NCBI RefSeq assembly: GCF_001425205.1
Contig: NZ_LMDW01000004.1
Location: 91,476 to 155,475, forward strand
Reading direction: 5' to 3'
Source: Variovorax sp. Root411
GTDB lineage: Bacteria; Pseudomonadota; Gammaproteobacteria; Burkholderiales; Burkholderiaceae_C
Length of the DNA stretch: 64,000 nucleotides
The notes under the pieces are model-generated. The model was not told where the DNA came from and made no database searches. It saw nothing but the letters and a program-made list of their open reading frames with translations. This document shows positions 8,555 through 16,373 of this stretch, piece after piece (positions within the stretch are counted from its first letter, which is position 1; the number at the start of each line of letters is the position of its first letter). The position numbers were made by a program, and so were the translations under genes.

Positions 8555-10805
8555 GCGACCCAGCATGAAACTCAACGACAACAATCGCCCGATCGCCATC
8601 TGGTCGATCATCGGCCTCGTCGCGTTCTGCGTGCTTCCCTGGTACGCCCTGCCCGAGGGCTTGTCCGGGCTGCAAGGCCTGAGCGAGCTTTTGGCCGGCC
8701 ATGACAGTTCGTCGGCGCTCGCCCAGGTCCTGCTGCACCGGCGCCAATGGCTCGCCGTCGGCGTCTGGCCGCTGATCGTTGGCCTTGGGGCGCTGCGCGT
8801 GGCGCCAGGAGCCGCCCAGGGACGCCTCCTGGCCTGGTGCGGTGCGCTGGGTGTGGCAGGGGTGCTCGCGCAAGGCTTCGCCATCGGACTGCCCGGGGCT
8901 GGAGCGATCTCGGGCGTTCTCGACGCAAATATCGGCCAGCCCGGTTTCGGCTGGGGCGCCATGCTGGTCCTGTGCTCGCTGCTGATGCTGACCGCGTTCG
9001 GCATGGCGCGTACCGGCGCGTTTCGCGGCGACCTGTTCGTCGCGGCGGCGGTGGTCGGCGCGAGCAGCCTGCTGATCACCTTCGTCGCGTTCCCCGTCTT
9101 CAGGTCTTTGGCCGGCGCCTTCCTCGACGAGGCGGGACAGCCGAGTGTCGGAGCCTGGATGGCACGGATCGCGAGTGAACGGATCTGGGGTGTCGGCTGC
9201 CTGTACTCCTCGCAGGGCTGCGGCGTCGCGTGGAACACGCTGGCGCTGGCCACGCTGACCGGCATCACGACGACCGTGCTCGGAACGCTGCTCGCGCTCG
9301 TCGAAAACCGCAGCGACTCCAGGATTCGCCACGCGCTTCGATTCCTCGCGCCACTTCCAATCATCACGCCGCCCTTCGTGGTGGGGCTGGGACTGATCCT
9401 GCTGTTCGGCCGGGCAGGCCTTGTCAACCAGATGGTTGAATGGGCCTTCGGCGTGGAGCCCACGCGCTGGTTCTATGGCTGGTTCGGTGTCTGGCTTGCG
9501 CAGCTGTTCGCCTTCACTCCCATCGCCTTCCTGATCGTGCGCGGCGTCGTCGAGGGGATCAGCCCGTCGCTCGAGGAGGCCTCTCAAACACTGCGCGCGG
9601 ACGGCTGGCGGACCTTCCGGCATGTCACCTTTCCGCTGATGCTGCCGGGCCTGACGAATGCGTTCCTCGTCGGCTTCATCGAGAGCATTGCCGACTTCGG
9701 GAATCCGATCATCGTGGGAGGGCAGTTCTCGGTCCTGTCCACGGAGATTTTCTTCGCCATCGTCGGCGCTCAGTTCGACCAAGGCAGGGCGGCCGCGCTC
9801 GCGTTGATCCTGAGCGTTTTCGCCCTGGGCATCTTCGCGCTGCAGCGCGGGATCCTTGGCCGCAAGAACTTCACGACCGTCTCGGGCAAGGGCGACGCGG
9901 GGCTGTCGATGCGCCTGCCCAGCGGGCTTCGGCGCGCTGCGCTGTGCGTCGTCGTGCCGTGGCTGGTCTTCACCCTGGTGGTCTATGTCTTCGCGTTCTG
10001 CGGAGGCTTCGTGCAGACCTGGGGCAGGAACTATTCGCCCACGCTCGCTCACTTCCGGACGGCCTTCGCCGTGGCCTTCGAGGGCGGCGCCGTGCAGTGG
10101 ATCGGCGTGGCCTGGGACTCGCTCTTCACGACCGTGCGGCTGGCGGGCATCGCTGCACCGCTCACCGCCGGCCTGGGTCTCCTGATCGCCTGGCTGCTGG
10201 CACGCGTGCAGTTCCGCGCCCAGAGTGCGTTCGAGTTCTCGGCGCTCATGGCCTTCGCGATCCCGGGCACCGTGCTGGGGGTGAGCTACGTCCTGGCATT
10301 CAACGTTCCGCCGCTGGAGATGACCGGCACCGGCCTGATCATCGTGATGTGCTTCATCTTCCGGAATCTTCCGGTGGGCGTGCGGGCCGGGTCGGCTGCA
10401 TTCAAGCAGCTCGACAAATCCCTCGACGAAGCTTCCTTGATGCTGCGGGCCTCGACGGCGCGCACGCTCTGGTCGATCACGCTCCCGCTGCTCAAGCCTG
10501 CACTTGCCGCTTCGCTCATCTACAGCTTCGTTCGTTCCATGACCACCGTGTCCGCAGTGATCTTTCTCGTCACGGCGCAGACGGAGCTGGCCACGACGTT
10601 CATCATCGGCCGCGTCGGCCAGGGCGACTACGGCGTGGCATTGGCATACAGCACTGCGCTGATCGTCCTGATGGCGGTTGTCACGGGCTTCGTCCAGTGG
10701 GGGGTCGGCGATCGCCGGCTCGGCAGGAGAGCTTCCACGGCAGCGCAACCGGGCAAGGATGTCCTGGATGTGAACCGCACGCCGGCGGCGCCGGCGTCGC
10801 TTTAA
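8532..10805 (+). CDS. Fused double-domain ABC permease (FbpB/AfuB type)
   Basis: A 757-residue membrane protein with about twelve helices arranged as two homologous permease halves. Each half carries an EAA coupling loop: EEASQTLRADGWRTFRHVTF near residue 355 and DEASLMLRASTARTLWSI near residue 635. Single-chain dimeric permeases of this size are typical of the FbpB/AfuB family. The ATG at 8532 has a GGGAG ribosome site and overlaps the preceding gene by 23 bases; an ATG at 8565 just after that stop is an alternative. It would move the ligand delivered by the binding protein at 7523, powered by the ATPase at 10833. Confidence 0.9.
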   Translation: MSIPSRAERPSMKLNDNNRPIAIWSIIGLVAFCVLPWYALPEGLSGLQGLSELLAGHDSSSALAQVLLHRRQWLAVGVWPLIVGLGALRVAPGAAQGRLLAWCGALGVAGVLAQGFAIGLPGAGAISGVLDANIGQPGFGWGAMLVLCSLLMLTAFGMARTGAFRGDLFVAAAVVGASSLLITFVAFPVFRSLAGAFLDEAGQPSVGAWMARIASERIWGVGCLYSSQGCGVAWNTLALATLTGITTTVLGTLLALVENRSDSRIRHALRFLAPLPIITPPFVVGLGLILLFGRAGLVNQMVEWAFGVEPTRWFYGWFGVWLAQLFAFTPIAFLIVRGVVEGISPSLEEASQTLRADGWRTFRHVTFPLMLPGLTNAFLVGFIESIADFGNPIIVGGQFSVLSTEIFFAIVGAQFDQGRAAALALILSVFALGIFALQRGILGRKNFTTVSGKGDAGLSMRLPSGLRRAALCVVVPWLVFTLVVYVFAFCGGFVQTWGRNYSPTLAHFRTAFAVAFEGGAVQWIGVAWDSLFTTVRLAGIAAPLTAGLGLLIAWLLARVQFRAQSAFEFSALMAFAIPGTVLGVSYVLAFNVPPLEMTGTGLIIVMCFIFRNLPVGVRAGSAAFKQLDKSLDEASLMLRASTARTLWSITLPLLKPALAASLIYSFVRSMTTVSAVIFLVTAQTELATTFIIGRVGQGDYGVALAYSTALIVLMAVVTGFVQWGVGDRRLGRRASTAAQPGKDVLDVNRTPAAPASL

Positions 10806-10832
10806 TCTCAATCCTCTACCGAGGGAAACTTC

Positions 10833-11882
10833 ATGTACGGCATCGAATTCAAGAACGTCTCCAAGAGCTACGGCACGGGTGCGCACGCGCCAATGGTCGT
10901 GAAGGACATCAGCTTCGGCGTACCCAAGGGGACGCTCACCACCATCCTCGGACCATCGGGCTGCGGGAAGACCACCACGCTGCGCATGATTGCCGGCCTC
11001 GAGACACCGACCTCAGGCCGCATCTTCATCAACGGCGCGGACGTCACGACGCTCGGTGCGGCACAGCGCAACGTCAGCCTGGTGTTCCAGAGCTACGCGC
11101 TCTTTCCGCACATGAGCGTCATCGAGAACGTGTCCTATGGCCTGCGCATGTCGGGTCTTGCCAAGGCGCAGGCGAAGGAGAAAGCCGGGCTGATGCTCGA
11201 GACCGTGGGGCTCAAGGGAATGAACGAGCGCATGCCCAGCGAGCTGTCCGGCGGCCAACAGCAGCGCGTGGCGCTGGCGCGCGCCCTTGCGCTGGAGCCC
11301 GCGGTGCTCCTGTTCGACGAGCCGCTGTCCAACCTGGACGCTCGGCTGCGCCGCTCCATGCGCGAGGAGATTCGCGCGCTGCAGCAGCGTCTGTCGCTCA
11401 CGGTCGCCTATGTCACGCACGATCAGAGCGAGGCATTGGCCGTCAGCGACCACATCATCGTGATGGACCAGGGAGTGATCGCCCAGCGTGGCGCACCCCA
11501 CGAACTCTACGAGTCGCCCCAGTCCGAGTTCGTCGCGGGTTTCATGGGGGAGGCCATGCTGTTCGACGGGCTTTGCGATGAACAGCGAAAGGTTTCGTTG
11601 GGCACCCTGAGCATCACGGCGCCGGCCGGGGTCGGCTCGGGTCCGGTGAAGGTCGCCGTCCGCCCGGAAGCCTGGATCATCAAGCCCGTTGCGAATGACG
11701 GTCTTGCGGCGCGTGTGGTGAAGAGAACCTACGTCGGCAGCACCGTGGAGTACACCTTCTCCAGTCAGCTCGGGGAAATCTTCGTCGTGTCGCCGGAGGT
11801 CAAGCAATCCCTCGCGCACGGGGCTCCGGTGAGCCTCCACCTGGCCGATCACGGTGTCTCCATCGTCGCCGCAGTCAAATAG
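10833..11882 (+). CDS. ABC importer ATPase (FbpC/PotA type)
   Basis: A 349-residue ATPase with Walker A GPSGCGKTT, a Q-loop in LVFQSYALFPHM, signature LSGGQQQR, Walker B VLLFDEP, a D-loop SNLDARL and H-loop THDQSEA. The C-terminal third (about 245-349) is a TOBE regulatory domain, as in CUT1/POPT/FeT-type ATPases. It is the third gene of the importer operon, 27 bases after the permease, with the ribosome site GAGGGAA. Confidence 0.93.
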   Translation: MYGIEFKNVSKSYGTGAHAPMVVKDISFGVPKGTLTTILGPSGCGKTTTLRMIAGLETPTSGRIFINGADVTTLGAAQRNVSLVFQSYALFPHMSVIENVSYGLRMSGLAKAQAKEKAGLMLETVGLKGMNERMPSELSGGQQQRVALARALALEPAVLLFDEPLSNLDARLRRSMREEIRALQQRLSLTVAYVTHDQSEALAVSDHIIVMDQGVIAQRGAPHELYESPQSEFVAGFMGEAMLFDGLCDEQRKVSLGTLSITAPAGVGSGPVKVAVRPEAWIIKPVANDGLAARVVKRTYVGSTVEYTFSSQLGEIFVVSPEVKQSLAHGAPVSLHLADHGVSIVAAVK

Positions 11883-11915
11883 ACCCGCTATCGGCTGCCT
11901 TCTGCGAACGCAGCC

Positions 11916-12875
11916 ATGCGCAAACCACTGCTGCAACTCCCGGAGTTCGAGGCTGGACGAATGACAAGCTTGCACTCGCCAAGGGCGTTGCTCGACATGA
12001 ACTCTTGCATCTCGTTTTCGGAGCGCGGGGTGCTCTGGCAATCGGGTCGCTGGCGGTATCACCAAGACTTCGAGCTCCACGCAATCATGGCCCCTTTCGA
12101 TCGCGCTTTCGTGGGCGACGAGGTGCACAGGCTTGCGCCAGGTAGCGTCGTCCTGGTCGGCCCTCGCCTCCCCCACAACTTTCGATTCGTCGACGGATCG
12201 GAGAGTCATGCAAGCGCGCCAAGTCCAATGCTGCAGTTCGCCGCCGCCCCGTTGCGCGAGAGCATGGATCTGTTGCCCGACCTTCGTGAGGCTGAGGCAT
12301 TGCTGGACAGGGCTCACCTGGGAATCGAGTTCTTCGGGTTTCGGGATCTTGCGATGAAGCATCTGCTGCGGGTCAGGGATCTACGGGGACTTGGGCGATT
12401 CTCGGCCTTCGCCGCACTCTTGTACGAGCTTGCCCGCTGGCAAGACGCCCGCACGCTGACGTCGCTGAACCACAGGCAGGGCAGTGCAACGGACGACATT
12501 CGATCGGGAAAGATATACACGGTGCTGGACTACCTCAGGGCGAACTACATGCAGCAGCTCAGCCTTGCCGGCGTCAGCACGATGGCCGGCATGCCTGAAG
12601 CCGCGTTCTGCAGGCAGTTCCGCAAGATAACCGGCAGCACCTTCACCACTTTCGTCACGGAACTGCGCATCGCGAAGGCCTGCCAGTTGCTGCTGCATAC
12701 ACAGCGGCAGATAAGTGGCATCTGCTATGACGTGGGCTTCAACAACATTTCGAACTTCAATCGTCATTTCCTCAAGCGCAAGGGGGTGACGCCGGGCGGA
12801 TACAGGGCGCTCGCCAAGTGCGGCACGAATGCTCGCGGCTATCGTGAAGACCAGGGGGATTCGGTCGGCCTCTGA
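11916..12875 (+). CDS. AraC-family regulator with cupin-like sensor
   Basis: A 319-residue regulator. The N-terminal ~150 residues form a cupin-like ligand domain containing the LAPGSVVLVGPRLPHNF pattern. The C-terminal ~100 residues carry two helix-turn-helix units, the second with GICYDVGFNNISNFNRHFLK and the family ending GVTPGGYR. It follows the importer ATPase by 33 bases on the same strand, so it may be co-transcribed with it. An in-frame ATG at 11961 is an alternative start. The effector is unknown. Confidence 0.88.
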   Translation: MRKPLLQLPEFEAGRMTSLHSPRALLDMNSCISFSERGVLWQSGRWRYHQDFELHAIMAPFDRAFVGDEVHRLAPGSVVLVGPRLPHNFRFVDGSESHASAPSPMLQFAAAPLRESMDLLPDLREAEALLDRAHLGIEFFGFRDLAMKHLLRVRDLRGLGRFSAFAALLYELARWQDARTLTSLNHRQGSATDDIRSGKIYTVLDYLRANYMQQLSLAGVSTMAGMPEAAFCRQFRKITGSTFTTFVTELRIAKACQLLLHTQRQISGICYDVGFNNISNFNRHFLKRKGVTPGGYRALAKCGTNARGYREDQGDSVGL

Positions 12876-12954
12876 CCCGGCGATGGTCTCCGTCTCCGGG
12901 GTGATTGCCCGGCGGCCGGACGGCGTGGCACTGGCGCGCAGTGGTGGCGCGGCT

Positions 12955-13947
12955 TCAGGGCGCCAGGCGAATGTTCGCGTCCTTGATGATCTTCGCGTAG
13001 ATGGCGGCATCCGCGCGCACCACCTTCTGGAAGGCTTCGGGCTTGCCGCCGGCCACCTGCAGGCCCAGCGCCTCGATCTTCGCGCTCACGTCGGGCAGGT
13101 GCACGATGCGGTCGATCTCGTCCGACAACTTCTGCACCACCGGCGCGGGCGTGGCAGCGGGCAGGAACACGCCGAACCAGCCGTAGGGGTCGAAGGAGTG
13201 ATAACCCAGCTCGGCAAAGGTGGGCACGTCGGGCAGGCCGGGCATGCGCTGCGTGCCGGTCACGGCCAGCGGGCGCATCGACTTGAGATGCGGGCGCGCG
13301 GTGGCGCTGTCGATGAAGGCCGAGGCGAGCTGGCCGCCCACCAGGTTGGTGACCAGCGGCGCGGCGCCCTGGAAGGGCACGTGCACCAGGTCGATGCCGG
13401 CCTGCATGTTCAGCAGCGCGCCCTGGATGTGCGACGAGGTGCCGGCGCCGTAGCTGCCGAAGTTGTACTTGCCGGGGCTCTGCTTCACCATCGCGATGAA
13501 GTCCTTCAGGTTCCTGGCCGGCGAGTCCAGCGGCACGGCCAGCATGCTGGGGCTGCGCGCGATCATCGTGACGGGCGCGAAGTCCTTCAGCGGATCGTAG
13601 GCGAGCTTCTCCATGAGCGGCGGCTGCTGGATCAGCGCGGTGATCGCAATGAGCACGGTGTGGCCATCGGCCGGGGCCTTGGCGACGAAGCCGTTGCCGA
13701 TGGTGCCGCCGGCGCCGGGGCGGTTCTCCACCAGCGCCGGCTGCCCCCAGGCCTCCTGCAGCTTCTGCCCGATGGTGCGCGCCAGCGTGTCGGTGGCGCC
13801 GCCGGCGGGGTAAGGCACGATCAGCTTGAGGGGCTGGCTCGGATAGGCGTGCTGCGCAGCCGTCTGCGCCAGCGCCGGCGCGGCGAGCAGGACTGCCAGG
13901 CCTGCGGCCGCGCAGAGCCTGCGCACCCGCATCGATGTCGTCTTCAT
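12955..13947 (-). CDS. Bug/TctC-family periplasmic solute receptor
   Basis: About 330 residues from ATG 13947, which has a GGAGACAAG ribosome site. The signal peptide ends near APALAQ. The mature protein begins YPSQPLKLIVPYPAGGATDT, the hallmark first ligand loop of Bug proteins, and keeps the second loop RPGAGGTIGNGFVAKAPADG. Bug proteins capture carboxylates, amino acids or aromatic acids for tripartite TctAB transport, but no TctA or TctB is in the window. It is the last gene of the long acyl-CoA operon, which suggests it binds the acid that the operon degrades. Confidence 0.92.
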   Translation of the reverse strand: MKTTSMRVRRLCAAAGLAVLLAAPALAQTAAQHAYPSQPLKLIVPYPAGGATDTLARTIGQKLQEAWGQPALVENRPGAGGTIGNGFVAKAPADGHTVLIAITALIQQPPLMEKLAYDPLKDFAPVTMIARSPSMLAVPLDSPARNLKDFIAMVKQSPGKYNFGSYGAGTSSHIQGALLNMQAGIDLVHVPFQGAAPLVTNLVGGQLASAFIDSATARPHLKSMRPLAVTGTQRMPGLPDVPTFAELGYHSFDPYGWFGVFLPAATPAPVVQKLSDEIDRIVHLPDVSAKIEALGLQVAGGKPEAFQKVVRADAAIYAKIIKDANIRLAP

Positions 13948-13978
13948 GGGCTTGTCTCCTCTTCGGGGGTGGGAAAAC

Positions 13979-15160
13979 TCAACGCAGCGCTTCGGCCGTA
14001 CCCAGGATCGCGGTGGCCTGGCTCGACAACATGCCGCCGTTGCCATGCGCGAGCGCGGTCCGTGCGTTCTTCACCTGGCGCTCGCCGCATTCGCCGCGCA
14101 ATTGCCGCACGGCCTCGATCAGCGCGAAGATGCCGTACATGCCGGGGTGCACGCAGGACAGTCCGCCGCCGTTGGTGTTCACGGGCAGCCGGCCGCCCGG
14201 TGCGATGGCGCCATCGGCCACGAAGCGGCCGCCTTCGCCCTTGGGGCAGAAGCCCAGGTCTTCGAGGAACAACAGCGTGTTGATCGTGAAGGCGTCGTAC
14301 AGCTGCACGACGTCCATGTCCCCGGGGCCGAGCCCGGCCATCGCGAAGGCCTCTCGGCCCGACTGGCTGGCCGCCGTGACGGTGAGGTCCGCCATCGAGG
14401 AGATCTGCCGGTTCCACACCGCCGTGGCATTGCCCAGCACGTAGACCGGCTTCTTCGGCAGGTCCCTGGCGCGCTCGGCGCTCACCAGCACGCAGGCGCC
14501 GCCGCCGTCGGTGACCAGGCAGCAGTCGCGCACGGTCAGCGGGTCCGACACCATGCGGGAGCCCAGCACGTCGTCGCGCGTGAGCGGCTCGCGCATGAAG
14601 GCTTCCGGATTGAGCCCGGCCCAGGCGCGCGCGGCCACGGCCACGTCGGCCAGCTGCTCGCGCGTGGTGCCGAACGCGTGCATGTGGCGCGAAGCCGCCA
14701 GCGCGTAGGCCGACACCGGCAGCATCGGTTCGTAGGGATGCTCGTAGGGCTGCGGATCGAGAAAGCGGCGCGCCGCCACGATCTCGCGCCGGCCGAAGGC
14801 GGCACTGCGCTGTGCGCTGCCGTAGCAGATGAGCACCGCGCTGCATTGGCCGGAACATATGGCCTGCATCGCGGGCAGCAGGTGCGCGATGAAGCTGCTG
14901 CCGCCCAGCATGGTGCCGTCGATGTAGCGCGGGTTGAGGCCCAGGTATTCGACCACCGGCAGGGCCCACATCGCGGCCGAGGCGCTCGCGGTGCACAGCC
15001 CGTCGATGTCGCGCATCCGCAGGCCCGCATCCGCCACGGCCGCGTGTGCGGCGCGGGCCAGCAGCTCCATGTCGGTGAAGCCCGGCGTCTCGCCGCAGCC
15101 GAAGGTGGCGGCGCCGGCAATGGCCGCGCTGCCGCGCAAGGCCTTCAGTTCCGCGTTCAT
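13979..15160 (-). CDS. Thiolase-fold protein, probably an Ltp2-type retro-aldolase
   Basis: A 393-residue thiolase-superfamily protein that lacks thiolase chemistry. The usual nucleophilic Cys position reads DGTMLGGSSF, without Cys. The usual catalytic His of SCP-x thiolases is Tyr288 (QLYDAFTINTLL), and the C-terminal HP-containing loop carries Tyr342 (CVHPGMYGIF). This two-tyrosine pattern is that of Ltp2, the aldolase that cleaves steroid side chains as a complex with a DUF35 protein. A DUF35 gene overlaps its start by four bases (ATGA). I therefore read it as a lyase acting on a tertiary beta-hydroxyacyl-CoA. The substrate is unknown; a plain thiolase call is the alternative. Confidence 0.75.
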   Translation of the reverse strand: MNAELKALRGSAAIAGAATFGCGETPGFTDMELLARAAHAAVADAGLRMRDIDGLCTASASAAMWALPVVEYLGLNPRYIDGTMLGGSSFIAHLLPAMQAICSGQCSAVLICYGSAQRSAAFGRREIVAARRFLDPQPYEHPYEPMLPVSAYALAASRHMHAFGTTREQLADVAVAARAWAGLNPEAFMREPLTRDDVLGSRMVSDPLTVRDCCLVTDGGGACVLVSAERARDLPKKPVYVLGNATAVWNRQISSMADLTVTAASQSGREAFAMAGLGPGDMDVVQLYDAFTINTLLFLEDLGFCPKGEGGRFVADGAIAPGGRLPVNTNGGGLSCVHPGMYGIFALIEAVRQLRGECGERQVKNARTALAHGNGGMLSSQATAILGTAEALR

Positions 15161-15573
15161 CGCGCGGCTCCTTCGATGGCGTCGAACAGCACCAGGCCGC
15201 GGCCGTCCTTCAGCTGCACCCGCGCCTTGACGCGCTGGCCGATGCGCACCGCGGCGGGCGCGAGGTTCTCGATGCGGCTCATGAGCCGCACGCCCTCGTC
15301 GAGTTCGACCAGGCTCACGTTGAGGTCGCCGCCTTCGGCCGGCTTGCGCCGCACGGTCGTCACGGCATGCACGGTGCCGAGGCCGCCCGGCGCCTTCCAT
15401 TCGAGCGCCGTGCCGCCGCAGTGCGGGCAGCTCTCGCGCGGGTAGTAGACGTGGCGGCCGCAGTCGCCGCAGCGCTGAAGCAGGAAGCGGCCGGCGTCCA
15501 GTTCGTGTTGATGAAAGGCCTGCACGCCGATGTCCTTGTCTTGCGTGATCGTCGATTCGCTGCTGCTGCTCAT
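15157..15573 (-). CDS. DUF35 zinc-ribbon/OB-fold partner protein
   Basis: A 138-residue protein with a rubredoxin-like zinc ribbon (Cys35, Cys38, Cys49, Cys52 in RCGDCGR and SCPHCGG), followed by an OB fold (about 60-138) with GTVHAVTTVRR and RVKARVQL. DUF35 proteins bind acyl-CoA and are obligate partners of thiolase-fold enzymes such as Ltp2. It overlaps the neighbouring thiolase-fold gene by four bases, so translational coupling and complex formation are likely. The start is ATG at 15573, which overlaps the stop of the preceding crotonase gene by four bases. Confidence 0.88.
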   Translation of the reverse strand: MSSSSESTITQDKDIGVQAFHQHELDAGRFLLQRCGDCGRHVYYPRESCPHCGGTALEWKAPGGLGTVHAVTTVRRKPAEGGDLNVSLVELDEGVRLMSRIENLAPAAVRIGQRVKARVQLKDGRGLVLFDAIEGAAR

Positions 15574-16373
15574 TCGGCTTGCTCCTTGTTGGCCGGCCAC
15601 TGGAATGGCAATGGCTTCTTGTCCAGGAAACGGTTCACTGCCTCGCGGTGCTCGGTACTGCCGAAGGCCAGCGCCTGCACGTTGGCTTCGGTGTCGAGCA
15701 GCGCGGCCAGCGCGCCCGCATCGCCGGTGGCGCGCTTCACCAGGCTCACCGCCAGCGGCGAGGCGCCAGCAAAGCCCTGGGCCAGCGCCAGCGCGCGCGG
15801 CAGCAATTGTTCGGACGCGTGCAGTTCCATCGCGATGCCGAGCTCGATCGCCTCGGCCGCGCCGACCTCGCGCGCCGACAGCATCAGCTCGCGTGCGCGC
15901 TGCGAGCCCACCGCGCGCGGCAGGGTGTAGAAGGCACCGCAGTCCGGCACCAGCCCCAGTTTCAGGAACGACATGCAGAAACGCGCGCGCGGACTCGCGA
16001 GCACGAAATCGGCCGCGAGCGCCAGGCTGAAACCCGCGCCATAGGCGGCGCCATCGACTGCCGCGATCACGGGCTTGTCGAGCAGGATCAGCTCGCTGAA
16101 CCAGCGCTGAGTGGCCTGCATGCGCTCGCGCCAGCCGGCGTTGTCGAGCTTCGCGTCGGCGATGCCGCGCAGGTCGCCGCCCGAGCAGAACTGGCCGTTG
16201 GCGCCGGCGAGCACCAGTGCGCGCACGCCGGCATCGCCGCGCACCTGAGCGATGGCCTGCGCCAACTCGTCGCGCAGGGCGGGGGTGAAGGCATTGCGGT
16301 TGGCGGGCGAGTCCAGCGTCAGCAGCGCGGTGCTGCCGTGGCGCTCGCAGCGCAGCGCGGTGAAGTCGTTCAT
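15570..16373 (-). CDS. Crotonase-family enoyl-CoA hydratase/isomerase
   Basis: A 267-residue crotonase with the CoA-binding GGDLRG segment and an oxyanion-hole region GAAYGAGFSLALAADF. The two glutamates of classical enoyl-CoA hydratase are not both kept: the first position is Ser in AGFSLA, and the second region reads GLVPDCGAFYTLPR with Asp. That pattern is nearer to PaaG-type isomerases than to hydratases, so isomerisation of an unsaturated acyl-CoA is plausible. It sits between a CoA ligase and the DUF35 gene and overlaps the latter by four bases. Confidence 0.88.
   Translation of the reverse strand: MNDFTALRCERHGSTALLTLDSPANRNAFTPALRDELAQAIAQVRGDAGVRALVLAGANGQFCSGGDLRGIADAKLDNAGWRERMQATQRWFSELILLDKPVIAAVDGAAYGAGFSLALAADFVLASPRARFCMSFLKLGLVPDCGAFYTLPRAVGSQRARELMLSAREVGAAEAIELGIAMELHASEQLLPRALALAQGFAGASPLAVSLVKRATGDAGALAALLDTEANVQALAFGSTEHREAVNRFLDKKPLPFQWPANKEQAE

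Noticed and set aside
8535..10886. 783-codon minus-strand frame over the permease
   Set aside because: It is the antisense shadow of a clear two-domain permease, rich in Arg/Gln/Glu with no recognisable fold.
7523..11882. Ferric-iron importer (FbpABC)
   Set aside because: The family match is to the wider FbpA/AfuA cluster, but the tandem-Tyr iron site is not visible and the neighbours point to organophosphate sensing.
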